From Rotaria sordida (lineage: Eukaryota > Rotifera > Eurotatoria > Philodinida > Philodinidae), in contig CAJNOL010000101.1 of assembly GCA_905250125.1 (NCBI GenBank), forward strand, positions 149,522 to 213,521: DNA of 64,000 bases, in the 5' to 3' direction. Under the pieces are notes generated by a model. That model searched no databases and was not told the origin of the DNA. It saw nothing but the letters and a program-made list of their open reading frames with translations. Made by a program: the position numbers and the translations under genes. Of the stretch, positions 1 through 13,319 are shown piece by piece (position 1 is the first letter of the stretch; each line of letters opens with the position of its first letter).

Positions 1-573
1 TTTTCTCGAACATCACCTTAAATAAATTTTTTTTTTTGTTATAAAAAAAAACAAAATATAAATTAAAAATTTTATTTTGAATACAAACCATGAGATGTAA
101 TATTCACAGCAATAAGAAATTCAACAAAATCAATATAACCATTATCATCCGAATCTAATTATAATAAAGAATAGAAATAGAAATATTGAAATAAATATAT
201 TTACCAAATGTTTTAAAAACTTGAGCACAAAATTTTTCAGCTTTACCTTCGGGATAAAATTTCTAAAAACATTTATTAACGTTATATCAATTGTTAAAAG
301 ATCTTTTACCTTGTATACTTCAAAGAATTTCTTCTTATCAAGTTTACCGTTAGGACAATCACTGTGAAAGAAAAAGAAAAGAAAACTTTGAAGAAAAACA
401 TCAAAACACAAAAAAATTCTTTTTTTTTGTTTTTCTTTATACCGAAGAAATCCTTGATGCCAATCTTGGATCTGTTGTTTTGAATATGTTGTATTTTTTG
501 TTAAACGATCAATTTCATCTTCTGATAAATGAGTTAAATCTTTTTTATGCTGTTTAGCAGATTTTTGACCCAT
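1..573 (-). CDS. Neuronal calcium sensor (NCS/neurocalcin/visinin-like) family protein, 5' part
   Basis: EF-hand calcium sensor of the recoverin/NCS family, partial because the window ends inside it. Exons on the minus strand: 573-443, 361-310, 262-205, 154-89 and 16-1; all junctions are GT-AG and in phase. The visible N-terminal ~107 residues begin MGQKSAKQ, so Gly2 could be myristoylated as in the family, although residue 6 is Ala, not the usual Ser/Thr. The first EF-hand is degenerate with the family's Cys-Pro loop (DCPNGKLDKKKF, about residue 45). The second has a canonical loop, DSDDNGYIDFVE, at residues 81-92, followed by NITSHGDVREK. Expected full length is about 190 aa, so two EF-hands lie outside the window. 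The family acts at membranes in neurons as a calcium switch. Which paralogue (NCS-1, neurocalcin, hippocalcin type) cannot be decided from this part. Confidence 0.9.
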
Positions 574-1365
574 TATTAATGTAATATATAAATGTTTTTC
601 TTATTTATGAAGAATGATTCTAGAAAAAAAAAAGATTATTATTATTATTATTATTATTACTATGCTATTAAAAGAAGATATCGAAAAAGCATGGATTAGC
701 TATAATATGATATAAAATATGAATAACATAGGTTTATTTCTTTTCTGTTTCAAACATTTCAAGGACATGTCGAACGAATATGAGAAAAAAACGAGTAATT
801 AACGTGATGAATCATCAAGGTATCACGCGAACATTGACTAATTTGATATTCGATAAATAAAACAATATAGAAACACATAATATTATCATACTCTGCTCAA
901 ATATCTAGAAACACAAGAGCAAGTAGTTTGATCGGATGCACAACCAACACTCTACGCAACAAAAAAATGCATGTTCTGCTTTTTTTTTCACTGCCTTGTG
1001 CACTATTTCTCTTGCGACCGTGATCGACGACGAGCAGTAGCGGCAGCAGCAATAACGGCAGTGTTACTTCTTGTTAGTTGTCAAAAAAAACAGAGAAAGA
1101 GTGAGCGAGTAAAAGAGAGAAAATGGCGAAGAGCATTTTCTATGGTGATGTTCTCTTTCTTTCTTTCTTTCTTCTTTTTTTTTCTTTGCTCTATTGAAAT
1201 ATCGATAAAGTATTATACATGCAATAGGCAACGGTCATTTGAAGCATTTTTCTTCTTACGATTGAGTCAATCACGTTATTATTTTAGTTGGTTTGTTTGT
1301 TTTTTTTTACTAATATGCAAAACACAATTACAAAAAAGAAATCAGAAATAAATTCTCAAATTAAG
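574..1365. other. Intergenic, no gene seen
   Basis: Lies between the calcium-sensor start and the 3' end of the next minus-strand gene. It contains an ATT trinucleotide run at about 635-659 and T-rich tracts. A plus-strand open frame at 971-1351 is poly-T-driven low-complexity protein and I do not accept it. Promoter elements of the calcium-sensor gene should be here, but I recognise none. Confidence 0.6.
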
Positions 1366-2259
1366 TTAATAAAAACTTTCAACAGGCCAACTAGAAAATT
1401 TGTATTGTTTTGGTAAGGGTGGAATATTTGCTATTTTTGAACCATATTTATCGATAGCATGTTCTGGCAAAAGACGCCAACCAATTTTCTAATTAAATAG
1501 AAAACAAAAATAAATAAATCAAAGATCATTAATAAAAAAAAAGTTATGTGTATGTTTTTATGCAAAAAAAAAAGAATTGTACGGGTTTCCGTAAATTATA
1601 AAACAATAAAATAACTTATTAGTCAAATTTATGTTTTCAAAAAAAATAAACAGTCACTAAGAATGTTTCAATTTACTCACATCATTTTCTGTTTCAGGAA
1701 ATGAGCCTAATAAACGTCGACGTCGTTGGCCAGGTAAACGTTTATATAATGGCGGTGATGTATCTGCGGGTTGTTGCCATTCAGGACGTTTAAGTGAAAC
1801 AACACGATTACCAGAAGGTATACCGCGATTTTTTATTCTATTTGCATACATCTTTAAAAGAAAGGATTCAATTATTTAACGATTTATAAAGACAAACAAA
1901 AAGAAAATTTACTTCTCGATATTCATCAATTAACCATGGATCAAATTTTGCTTTCCATATCCGATGTGCTTCTTCTGCTTTATGTATAGTTTCTCTCCTA
2001 TGAAACAATTCTTTCTTTTTTAAACACGTTCATCATATTATCTTTTTTCGTTACCTGAATGTATCTAATGCAGTATAATCTATAGATTCAACATGATTCG
2101 GGCTTAAAGATGTTGTTACTATTGGTCTACTACTATTCGATAATGTATTTTGAGTTGTTGACCGAGCCGATGGGATATTTGTTGATACTAAATAATATGA
2201 AAATAAAATTTTTATGATCAATTTTTAGATTTACCATGACGAGTACTTGATTTTAACAT
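1366..2259 (-). CDS. Unrecognised 178-aa basic protein, five exons
   Basis: Five minus-strand exons, 2259-2235, 2187-2055, 1997-1913, 1851-1681 and 1488-1366, join in frame into a 178-aa protein starting MLKSSTRHVS and ending SSWPVESFY. The N-terminal quarter is Ser/Thr/Asn-rich and probably disordered. The rest is basic and rich in Trp, Pro and Arg, with stretches EEAHRIWKAKFDPWLIDEYR, LPGQRRRR and a C-terminal KIGWRLLPE segment. There is no signal peptide or membrane segment. The short, basic, Trp/Pro-rich make-up with a GWR motif recalls small ciliary microtubule inner proteins such as the C20orf85/CIMIP1 type, but the resemblance is impressionistic and I do not name it. Strict phase conservation across four introns shows it is a real coding gene. 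Confidence 0.75.
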
Positions 2260-3612
2260 TATTACAATAAAGTTTGATTGAAACGAGAGGTTGTTTTACT
2301 ATATAACGAACTTCTAAAACGATGTTGTTGAATTCGTTTTCGTTGCTTCTTCGTTTTACCTTATCATTATAACTACACACACACACATGGTTTTTTTTAT
2401 ATTAGATTTCTTTTTTTCGATTTTCTCCATTATACAGAAAATAAAAGAGAAGAACAGCAAACTGCAATAAAAAAAAGTGAAATAAAAATGAGAAAGATAC
2501 GATAAATACATAAATTTAATAGCAAATATACAATATCTATACGAGTAATTTTTCATAGATGACTCTTGACTTTTATTTTTCTTCTATTTAAAACAATAAA
2601 TTGCAAATAACTCGATTATTGGAGTACTGAACACAATGAAATCAATGTGAATATGATAAATAAAGGTTATAAAATATTTTAACTGGACTGAAGATTTAAA
2701 TATCAATCGAACAATATTACATACATATATTTCTATTGTACATTTTTCATTTGTAGTTAATATTCATCAACTTATTGATATTAATACAAGAATAAATATC
2801 ATATAGATCATTCTTGCCTATAAAGAATTTCTACTTTTTATTATACTACAATTCATACGAAAGATAAACAATATGCTTTAGTTTAAGCAATAAAGATTTA
2901 ATGTAAATTTTATTTTATATATATATATATTAGTGTAGTTTGAAATGAAGAAAAAGAAAACTTGTTTTTTTGTATAACTAGATATCAAGTTTGATAAGCT
3001 TTCGATGACGTAACTTTCAAATATCTATGTATCTATTTTTATAGAATTTCAAATTTCTATAATCAGCTGGGATTATTTATACTATAAATGATAAGAAGCT
3101 CAGTTCAATAATTAGTCTTTTTTGTAATTCATAATTAAAAACAGTATTAAATTTTGATGAATAGTTATTTATTGAGTGCATTTTTATGAACCCTCTATCA
3201 TCAAAATGAAATGTATTAACCGCTTGATTATCAACAAAAGATATGCATACGTAATATCGAATGGCTTTACATCACGTACATTTTCGTTTCTTAACATGAG
3301 AGTCTAGCATGAATCGTAACAAAAATGATAATGTAGAAATCTCTTGCTGTTTGACATTTGCTTTTACGCAAATGTATCAAAAAAAAAACATATGCATTAT
3401 GAGTGATTACATTAGTTTCATATGATGATAAATTTCATGACGCATGTATATATTACCGGTCACCAAAAGGTTAATAAATCTCGAACTACCAATTATCTAA
3501 TACATATAATCAATCGTCACAAAGAAAAAAATATATAAAAAAAATGAATCGAAGCTAATGTTTAAAAAAAAGAAAAGAATACAGTTATGTCGTTTCAATT
3601 ATGTTGAGCTTG
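2260..3612. other. Intergenic, no gene seen
   Basis: AT-rich DNA between the start of the unknown 178-aa gene and the 3' end of the beta-galactosidase gene. It holds a short CA run near 2373-2386 and a TA run near 2914-2930. The open frame at 2356-2556 is a low-complexity artefact. Nothing else is supported. Confidence 0.6.
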
Positions 3613-6464
3613 TTATTTGTATAACAATGGTGCTGGTAATAATGTTGGTTTATCAAGAATAGGATAATCAACAAGTTCAATTGAACACATTTGTTCATTA
3701 CCACATGGTGATGATTGAAGTTCAATCATTGTAAGTGAATTCATTCCAGATGGATTAAGCCATGGACCTGGAATATATAATGTTACTTGAGGTCCTAATA
3801 TTGGCCAATATCGACCTAAATTATATTTATTCATATAAGCTACACCTTTTTCCCAATAACCCTTGGAAACAGTTATTGGTAGAAGAAATGTATCCGATGG
3901 AATTTTATCTGTAATTGAAAAATCTCCAGTATAAATATTTGGTGCATTTGGATCAAAACTATTTGAAGAAGAATCATAAATGAAAAGACAAAAAAAAGCT
4001 AATATTCAACATACTTTTCAAATTCATTCATAATAAAATCAGTAGGAGCTTGATCAAATAATGAACCAGATATACACATTGTCCAATTGACAAGCATTTG
4101 ACCATTTAATGTAATATTTTTGACGATACCCTATTGAAGTAATACAGTTAAATCATTACTAAGGAAAAGAGAACAAAAAAGAAATACGACAAGAATATAC
4201 TTTAGTATCAAGAAGATTATCACCATAATTTAATCGACCCATATTTTCTACAATAATATTCAAATGTGTTTCACGATTTCCAGGTGCTTGAATAGTTAAT
4301 TTTAATGATGAACTATTAGCTCGATAAGCAATACCAATTGATTTCTATGTTAATTTAAACAAATTTAAATTAATAGAAAAATAAAACGAAGAGATTCGTA
4401 GATGAAGAAAAAAAAACAAATTTACTTCGCCAAGTAATACATAAGCACGATCACGTATTCCACTTAAATCAAGTACTTTTCCTTGAACTTCTGGATTATT
4501 CAATATTGTTGAATAAACGACAAATGCTTGATTCTATACATATATATAATTTTATTTCTCACATTATAAAACATCTATACTTGTCCAAGTTCTTCAAATC
4601 GTTTTGGATACATTGATGTTGTACAATATGAAGAATGAGTTTTAATATAACTCAACAATGATTGTTTCTAGAAGATAAAACAGATTTGTTTTTTCTTTCT
4701 TTTTATTTTACTTCTTTTCAATTATTTAATAAAAATTTACAAATGATAATCGAACAGTTCCATATGCTTTTTTCGTATTATTTCCTGGTACAGGTGTTGA
4801 TGGTAATGGTAAATAATTACCAATAATAGTTCGAATAGCCATATATTTTAAAGTAATATCACCTTAGAAAACACAAAAAGAAAAAATTAATAAATTAATA
4901 ATTTTCAATATGAATAAATAAAAATAAACCTGGTTCTGATATTGGTGCATCATAATCATATGATGTTGGTTGTGGATTATAATCAGGATCAGCACCTAAT
5001 AATAAAAAATTAAAAAAAAAACTTAATAGTTCAATTTTATTTTAATATATTTTTGTTTTTCATTCATTTAATTAAATTAACCTGAAGTAAAACCAAAATT
5101 TGTTCCACCATAAAACATATAAAAATTTACATTAACTCCGATTGATAACATTTGATCAAGTGTTTTAACAATACTATCCGTTGAAACTGTTGAATGTTGA
5201 TGACCCCAAAGATCAAGCCAACCAGGATAAAATTCTGTATTTATCAATGGACCACATGGAGCATATTGACGTTGATAATTAAATGATTCATTTACATTAG
5301 TGTCAGGGCCAAAGTCAATAGTTGTATATACTCCTCTGACTGTTCCACATCTTAAATAGTTTAAACCATTACCATCTAAAGAAAACTTATGATGGAATAT
5401 ATAAAACCAATCTTGTAATTATGCATACCAACTGTAAATAATACGACATTTTCACCTAAATATTGACGAAAAATATCACGTAAATAACCCATATAATTAT
5501 GATCACATCTGAAAGAATATGCAAATATAATTTATAAATACAGATAACGTTTACTTACGCTGAATAACTACCATATTCATTTTCTACCTAAAATATTAAC
5601 TTTTCTAATCAAACAATTGAACTAATAATATAGATAAAACCTGAACAGAAATAACTGGTCCACCATTATTATATAATAAAGGTCGAATTTTTGGTAGAAG
5701 AACACTCATCCAACGAGTAACTGCATTAAGATAGACTATGAAAACAAAAAAAAAAGATTATGTTTTTAATTCAATTTTATATCATAAACAAATTTAACCA
5801 GAATTCATCTGTCGAAATTGTATATTATCAAGATTACGCAAAAGCCACCAAGGAAATCCACCAAATTCATGTTCACCACATCCATATCTATTAATTAAGA
5901 GAACTGTAATCATCAACAATTTGAAATCATCTAATAAAAATAACATACGGTCCTATACGCAAAATAACAACAAAACCAATCTTTTGTGCTAATTGAATAA
6001 ATCCTACAAGATCATTGTTATCTTCAAAATTATAAACACCTTCAATAGGTTCATGTTGATCCCAAAAGACATATCTATATAATAACCAAATCATTGATCA
6101 AGTAAAACAAAAAAACAAAATTATTTATAACGAAAAGAAAATTTAAAAGCAAAAAACTTTTATTCAACTAACGTTTGAATAGCATTTAATCCTGCAGCCC
6201 ACATTCGTTCAAGACGATCTGTCCAATATTCTCTTGGCATTCTATACATATGAATTGAACCACTAACATATCGAAAAGGTTTTCCATCTTTTACAAATGT
6301 ATCTCTATCAAAATCAATTGTAAATGAACGTTGTGATTGACATTGAGTCTAAAGATAAACAAAAATTAATTCTATGTGTTCAATCAATTATCACTTACAC
6401 AAATACTTGCAATGGTAATCAATATAACAAATAGTCGGTGATACATAGTTTGTTTTTTTATCAT
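3613..6464 (-). CDS. GLB1L: Lysosomal-type beta-galactosidase (glycoside hydrolase family 35)
   Basis: Hydrolyses terminal beta-galactose. Fifteen minus-strand exons: 6464-6399, 6348-6173, 6074-5949, 5887-5799, 5735-5641, 5587-5559, 5508-5429, 5375-5082, 4995-4930, 4862-4741, 4667-4581, 4533-4426, 4344-4201, 4130-4015 and 3958-3613. They give 647 aa, matching animal GLB1/GLB1L length. A hydrophobic signal peptide occupies about residues 8-22. The GH35 TIM barrel follows, with the proton donor in ENEYG (Glu188) and the nucleophile in [13 protein letters not shown] (Glu268). The conserved [11 protein letters not shown] segment follows, then C-terminal beta-sandwich domains. The start chosen is the first ATG of the signal-peptide exon; a second in-frame ATG lies six codons later. 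Orthology to GLB1 versus GLB1L is not resolved, so the symbol is a family label. Confidence 0.93.
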
Positions 6465-6841
6465 TAATACAAGAATGAAAACTAGATAAGATAAGAATAC
6501 ACTGGTTTCTTTTTTTTTTATTATTATTATCTTTGTTTGTTTTTTCAATCGTTGCAGAATTTTATTTTATTAGTTTCTCAATGAAAATTTTTGTCAAATT
6601 TTGTTTCCTTGAATAAACATATGTAGATTTTTGACAAAAACAAAAGACTTGAGCTAGGAATTAATACGTAAAACACAATGAAGGAAAAAAAAGTACATAA
6701 ACAACAGATATATGAGAAAGAGGGAAACAAAATTTTTTTCTTAACAGATTCAATTAATTGTAAAAAATAACAAACAATCAAAAAACAAAAAGAATGAAAT
6801 ATATCATTATTTTTTTCTCGTCGTTGTTTTTTTTTGTTTTG
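6465..6841. other. Short intergenic spacer
   Basis: 377 bp between the beta-galactosidase start and the stop of the Ras-like gene, both minus strand. It is T/A-rich. It must hold the beta-galactosidase promoter and the Ras-gene 3' UTR. No discrete element is recognised. Confidence 0.5.
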
Positions 6842-7701
6842 TTACATAAGACGACAACGATTTGTATATCGACGTTTTTTTTGTTTTTTTCTAATTGGAT
6901 TTTGATTTTGAATTTGTTGTCGTATCACACGAACAAGTTCATGAAAAGCAACATCAACACTTTTCGGGGGAGTTTTTGCACTCGTTTCAATATATGGAAT
7001 TTTTAATTCATCGGCTAATTCACGACCTTCTTCTTCAGATACTTTTCTTAAATGAACTAAATCAATTTTATTTGCTACAAGAATCATTGGATAAAATTTT
7101 CTATATTAATAAAAAAAAAACAGATTAATTCGTATAAATTCGTATATCTTTATAATAGTACCTGTCCTTAACACGAAGTATTTGATTATAAAATTGTCGA
7201 GTATTCTTACATGAATTAGGATCAATCACAGAATAAACAATAAGAAAACCATCACCTTTACGCATATATTGCTCTCGTAAAGCAGAAAACTCTTCTTGAC
7301 CAGCTGTATCAAGAACTAATAATAAGACAAAATGAAAAAAAAATGAATTTATTAAATTGAATTGATATTGTTCTGTTGATTTCTTTTTTACCATCAAGTA
7401 CACAAACTTGTCGATCAATTTCGACATGTTGAATATAACTATCTTCAATAGTGGGATCATAATCTTCAACAAACATTTTTTGAAAGAACTAAAATACATC
7501 TCTTTTTTTTTAATCTCTAAACAAAGACTTTTTCATTGAACTCACTTGAATGGTCAAGGCAGATTTTCCAACACCACCTTTAATAAAATAAATTAATAGA
7601 AAAATTAAAAATCAAACATATATTTTCATTTCTATAATTTTACCGTCCCCAACAACGACCAATTTATAAGTAACAGCATTATCAGGCGGAGCAGTTTGCA
7701 T
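6842..7701 (-). CDS. MRAS: M-Ras/R-Ras-like small GTPase
   Basis: Membrane-anchored GTP-binding signalling switch. Minus-strand exons 7701-7644, 7577-7546, 7488-7392, 7315-7162 and 7100-6842 give 199 aa. The P-loop GDGGVGKS is at residues 18-25, the effector region [10 protein letters not shown] at 39-48, switch II DTAGQEE at 65-71, NKID at 124-127 and ETSAK at 152-156. A Lys/Arg-rich hypervariable tail ends in a CAAX box, CRLM, with Cys196 the prenylation site. The final Met predicts farnesylation by the usual rule. [30 protein letters not shown] and the basic tail fit M-Ras better than H/K/N-Ras or Rap. All catalytic motifs are intact. Confidence 0.92.
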
Positions 7702-8986
7702 GTTAATAATGATAATGATGAACGACTATGTATTGAACACCGGAAATACTCTGTGAATCGAGTTTCAAAGAATAGTGCGAAGTAGCATTACGTGTCAATT
7801 GAGATGAAAATGAGTCATCAACTTGGTGACAACAACAACGAAGAGAAGATTGAGAGAAAGATACGATAGATTGGACATGTCTGTCAGACGACAACAAGAA
7901 AGAGAGATCTTATAGAGTAAAAGAAAGCCAAAATGCACTATAGATAGAACGAGAAGAAGTTGCGAAAGAGTATATATATATATATATATATATATACACA
8001 AAGCGAAAAGAACAAATACGAGAAAAAGAAAAAAAAAGAAAAGAAGGGAGAAGTAAGTAATGACACTTTATGGATTGATGGAAAGTTTTTTCCAATTAAT
8101 AATATGCAATGAAAAAGAGGACGCTAAAATTCAGAATTTTAAAATAAAAAGTTTTTAGAAAAATTTTATCTTCGAAAATCATTTTACATGAATTCAATAA
8201 ATAGGTAATTATTTATTTTAAATTTTTATGTTTTAAATCTTAAAAATTGAACTTCCTATCGATTTAATAAGATCAATATTCTGTAAGCAAATCTTCATAT
8301 AAAACAAAAACTGATTTTTTTTCTCCATGAAATTATATTTTTTTTTGAAATTATTAACCTCAAAAGCATACATTTAAGTCGACTATAGATTACTTGACTT
8401 TGTAATTTATGCGAAATATGAACTTAGAATATAATACTTTCTTTTAATATTTTAATTAGAATTTCGTATTCTTGATTATATAAAATTCAAATGTTTATTT
8501 TATATAATTTACAATTTTATGTAATATTCTCGCAATAATTTATTGGCCTATTTATAGGAATAGTTTCCAGGTTAAAAATACATTTTAAACGACGCAAAAA
8601 ATGAAAGATGTTATAATATTTTTCTATAAAAACAACTTCAAAATGTTTTCTCAAGCAAAGAAAACCAGACAACATAATTTATTTGATAATAATAATTTCA
8701 TCAGAAAATATATGCAAAGGATATAATTAATATGAAAATAAGAGATTATCTGTTGTTACTTATAAATAATAATAGAGTCAATTAGTATAAAAATGTCTAT
8801 TCCTTTAAGAATTAAACACAATAATTTTTGTTTCCGTTTTATAGTGTATTGACACAAATCAACAAATTTTGATAAGTAAATTCTCATATATCAAAAATCT
8901 TTTTCTTTGATTCATTCAAAACATCAAAATATTTATTCTAAATTTATCTTTATTAAATTTTTTTTTCAAATCAATATAACAAAGAT
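7702..8986. other. Intergenic with TA microsatellite
   Basis: Upstream region of the Ras-like gene and 3' flank of ITFG2. It holds a pure TA run at 7971-7995 within an AG-rich stretch. The overlapping open frames at 7703-8095 are low-complexity shadows. No gene is supported. Confidence 0.6.
7971..7995. repeat. (TA)n microsatellite
   Basis: Uninterrupted TA dinucleotide run about 270 bp upstream of the Ras-like start codon. Other comparable TA runs lie at about 18264-18284, 20523-20551, 21043-21062, 38015-38037, 48768-48794 and 60500-60519. Confidence 0.9.
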
Positions 8987-11878
8987 TTAATAATGAGGAT
9001 GTAGAATATCTTTTAATTGTTCCGAAATTGATCCAACTAAATAATTCAATAAAAAAAAAAAAACAATTATTCAAATACAAACTTTTTTTTTTACCTTCTT
9101 TTAATTTATCATCTAATGTTGTTTTTGCTATTGTTGTTAAAAGATTTGCTGTTCTTGTATTAGTTATTTCAATTGAATGTACAATTAGAATTTTATCATT
9201 ATGTGTTAAAACATAAATAAAACAAAACAAATTATTATCACCAAATAAACCTGATGTAAATGCTTGTATTTGATCAAAACAATTATTATTTGTTATTGAA
9301 TCATTTCCACTACCATAAATTGTATTTGATGATAATGGTGGTCGAAAACGAACTATATTTGAATGACGATCAATAAGAAATGTATCACCATCAACAGATG
9401 AAACTGTTACTAATTGATTATAATTATCTTTCTATTAAAATGTAAAAAAAGAAAAAAGATTTTTAAACAATTAAAGACAAAAGAAAAAGAAAAATTTTAT
9501 TTATACTGTAACAGGTCCTTTTCGAAGACCACATAGATAACCAGTTGTTACACTTAATGGAATTGTACTAAGTATTTTATTAAGTTGACCAGGAAAAATA
9601 TCGATGTGATCTTCAAAATAAAAAGTACATTAAGATTAAATTAGAAAATAACTCTAAAATTTTATTTTATAAAAACTTTATATACATCTAGTTTTTTCTT
9701 AAAATTATTTCATACCATCATACATTAAATTTCTTACATAGTCTAAGCATGCAATGAATAGCGAGTGTCTTAGGAGAAATTGCACTAAATCTCAGTGCAT
9801 TTTTTGTCATTTCTCAATTATAAAAACAATGCCTTCTTACGCACGAACACAGAGAATTTCAAGTTCTACAAAACTGTCAATTTTGTTTCGCAAACAAATT
9901 TTTCTTGTCGGTGCAAAATTTAGAAGAAGAACACCTATTTAGCCATCTGACTGCAATAATCAAGAAAATAAATAACTGATAACTACTTTTTTAATGAAAG
10001 GAATTATCAATCATCTCACGAAATTCTTCCGAAAATTCTACATCTCGTAATGCATATTTTAGAATTTTAGAAGAATTATTTGGGAACAATAGTTTTGAAG
10101 TAAAAAAAGGGAAAACATTAAAAAAAAGTTCTTTTTTTGTGGTAGATTTATACACCATCGTTATTTTCTAATTTAAAATAACCTAATTATTTTCACGATT
10201 TAATATCATTTTTACATGATTTTTTTTCAGAATTAAATTCTATATCCGATAGCATAATGACAAATCTTTCATAGATTAAATCTGGCTTTTGTAAACATGA
10301 GTTTCCAAATGGCACTCAAAAATATCGACAGTTGTCAATTCCAAGTCTTTTTCTCATCAAAGCTGATCTCTGAAACCTTGAATGAGTCATAAAGACATCG
10401 AGCATAAAATTCTTTGTCTATTGATATTAAGTAATTTACTTTTGGCATTAACCTTGACGAGTAACAGCTTTACAAAAAACAATAAGCATCAGCAAAGAAT
10501 AGGAAATCACAGTTGAATGACTAAGTTTATCACAAGTGTTCCAGAAAGAATGAACCTATCTGTATTTTAATGATATTTCTTTTAATATCCATTTGTGCAT
10601 ACTTTGGATTTCTTTTTTTAAGGATTCATCTTTTAATTCTCTAGAAATCGGTATAAGTCTTATTAATACGTCATTTTTCAAGACACGCGTCAAACAAACT
10701 TGAAATTTCTTTTAATAAAATTAATCATTTCTAATATTCATACCATGACATATAGCTGCGTAAACAGGTTCATCACAAAATCTTTCAAGTGCTATTGCTT
10801 CTGTCCATCCTGTTGACATATGACTACACATATCTGTTGCTACGATTCGAACTAAAAATGAATATTCTGATACAAAAAAAACCAAGAACAAATCTATTCG
10901 GCTATTTTTGATTACCATTTTCGTCATTAGGATTAAATCGAAGAAGATTTCCGCCTGGTTGTGCAACAATAAGTTCGTAATCTCTAGTTGATAGTCGTTT
11001 AGAATTTAATGTATGAATTTGTTCAGCAACATTAAAAATATGTTTTAATACAATTCGACCTGATAATCGACCATCATATTCTTCCATAATCATTGAAATA
11101 AATATACGAATTGTTCGATCACAATAACCAATTATTAATTGTTTTTCATTTTCATTAAAATCTAAATTTTCATTCAATTGAAATAAAAACAAATAAAAAC
11201 TTTTTTTCAATTTTTATTTCTACCTTGAATAAGTAATACTTTTGGATTACAAATAAGTTGTTGACTATATATTGCTTGAATTTGTTGTTGTTGTTCATCA
11301 TCATTTGATATTGTTGTTGATCCATGTAATTGTAATTTTGAATCATTTCGACTATTAATATTGATACCACCACCTGCACTACGTACACGATTTCTTTGTA
11401 ACTTAAAATGAAAAAATAATTAATTGATTATTATTAGTTTTATTATATACATTTTGTCGTAGAAGAAATAAATGAATTGTTCCTTCAGCATTTGTTACAC
11501 AAATCATTGGCCGAAGTTCATTAACATTTGTTATAAGAGAACCAACTGCAATAGCTTTAATCTATAAATAATTGAGAAAGAACATCTTTTTATTTTTTTA
11601 TTGTCTCATTCATAGAACTTACAAATCCAAGTCCTTGTGCTCGACGCCATAATTGTGCATCATTTTGATTTCGAACAGCTTTAAATATTAATAATTCACC
11701 TTCTTGAGTACCGACCAATAATTTATTACTCTGTTTATAAAATATGATTTGTATAAAGAATTTGTCTAAACTACATTCTTACTTTAGTTGCATCGACATC
11801 AGCAAGTAAAATAGCATTTGGCAATATATTACTTGAACAATCGAGTGTAATTGTATTTATCGGTGAAATAAATGTCAT
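8987..11878 (-). CDS. ITFG2: ITFG2, KICSTOR complex subunit
   Basis: Homologue of integrin-alpha FG-GAP repeat protein 2, a beta-propeller subunit of the KICSTOR complex, which in animals tethers GATOR1 to lysosomes to restrain mTORC1. Minus-strand exons: 11878-11783, 11730-11623, 11561-11451, 11401-11224, 11161-10916, 10851-10744, 9610-9507, 9431-9095 and 9036-8987; 445 aa, essentially the human length. Diagnostic segments are the N-terminal blade LDCSSNILPNAILLADVD, then KLLVGTQEGELLIF, and the later LIIGYCDRTIRIF and TTGYLCGLRKGPVT. Intron 6 (9611-10743, 1.13 kb) is about ten times longer than the others and contains no gene I can support. An acceptor-like TAG ends 4 nt before the ATG. Confidence 0.85.
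9611..10743 (-). other. Long intron of ITFG2
   Basis: 1.13 kb intron between otherwise very short ones. It contains a small imperfect hairpin near 10020-10080 and an open frame at 9754-9942 on the plus strand that has no recognisable domain. I see no transposase and no convincing terminal repeats. Confidence 0.6.
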
Positions 11879-13319
11879 TTTTCTACAGAATAAATTCAAA
11901 TTATATATACATGAAGTTCCTTTAATAAAATCAATATTGGAAAAACACTCTCGAAATTTGTCTTGTCAAATTTCATTATAGACTTAACAGTTGCATACAC
12001 AGTCTCAGACAAAAACAGGCGTCCCTCCCATGAAGTGTTACTATTCTCTTGTTAGTATGTATGGGAAGCTCAAGCAATTGAATGTAAGAACTTTGCACGT
12101 CAGACTGACCTTCTGTCCAGAGCTACAGCTAGTATCAGTTGTAAGGAAGATATCATGTTAATAAATCTGCCACTAGGCAGCACTCTAACCGAAAGTCAGA
12201 GGTATTCTTTCTTTTATTCTTTATGATATTGGGCTGATAGTTTGAGTACATACGTATGATAATAGATCCTGATCTTAAGACTCAACCCATCTTCCATCGA
12301 CTCATATGTAATGAAGTCATGATTTACATATCTTGTTTCCCTTGTGAAAGACATATTCAACAGAAATATGCACAAAAAGAAATTTATATTTATCATTTTG
12401 CTACTTCATAAACTGCTAAAGACAGCTCCATATGCGTACTTTACTGTTGTTAAAGTCCATGATCTTAGTAAATAGCATGCCTTGAAACAGTGAATCTATG
12501 TCGTGGCGTTAACTCGATTTTATTCAATGCTGTGAGTGTAAAAATTTCAGAATGGACTTGTTGTCTCATCGAAACTTTCTACGAAAATTTTCAAATGAAT
12601 TAGTCAAAATCATCATGGAAAAGATCTATATTACTAAAAATCAGTATTTACTCTTCAATAGACACTTTTCATGAGAAGACAGCATCTTAGTTATTTCAAA
12701 ACTCAGACTAGAGATAGTTACATCAGTGGTTTTTTCGAATGAGGAATTCGACAAATATATTCGTGACAACATTGTTGAGATAAGGTGACCGCAAAAAGAA
12801 GAAGATAATATCTGACTCATAACTTCATTTCATATAAATCGATGGAAGGCAAGTTGATATTTGCGATCAGGGTCTATGGTCGAACGCATATACCCAATAG
12901 ATCAGTTCAATATCATAAAGAATAGTGAAACTTTATAGCGAACTGTATCTCATTCACTGGATTTTTTTTCTCAAAGGAATTTATCATTCTTTACATATAA
13001 AAATAATCCCATTAGTCTCATTAAATTTCATTCTGTTCTTTGAATATAAAAAAAAATAATATTTGTTTTCAAGATCAAATCGTTTAGTTTATATTGCAAA
13101 CAGGCATAATTAAAAAAAAAATATTTGACACAAAAAACTAGCAACAACAACAAAAAGATAATATATACACTAAAATACTGTATGTGAGACAACATGTCTG
13201 ATTGTCAATAAATGAGATAATTATAAAGAAATACAAACAAACAAAAGACAAGAAGAAGAAGAAGAAAAAAAAATGTTCAGTTGATGAAATAAACAAAAAA
13301 AAAGAAAAGAAAAGAAAAA
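11879..13319. other. Intergenic region carrying a foldback element
   Basis: Between the ITFG2 start and the FGFR stop. About half is occupied by the inverted-repeat element listed at 12215-12923; the remainder is unremarkable AT-rich DNA. Confidence 0.6.
12215..12923. mobile_element. Foldback/MITE-like element with long imperfect terminal inverted repeats
   Basis: The left arm begins TTCTTTATGATATTG (12215 onward). The right arm, read on the opposite strand from 12923, begins with the same 15 bases. The arms stay alignable for about 120 bp, including shared blocks TCCATCGA and ATGAAGT, at roughly three quarters identity by eye. The central ~440 bp codes for nothing recognisable. It fits a non-autonomous DNA transposon or foldback element. 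No target duplication is visible. Confidence 0.65.

Noticed and set aside
971-1351. 126-aa plus-strand open frame
   Set aside because: Driven by poly-T codons (Phe/Leu/Ser), with no splice context and no recognisable motif.
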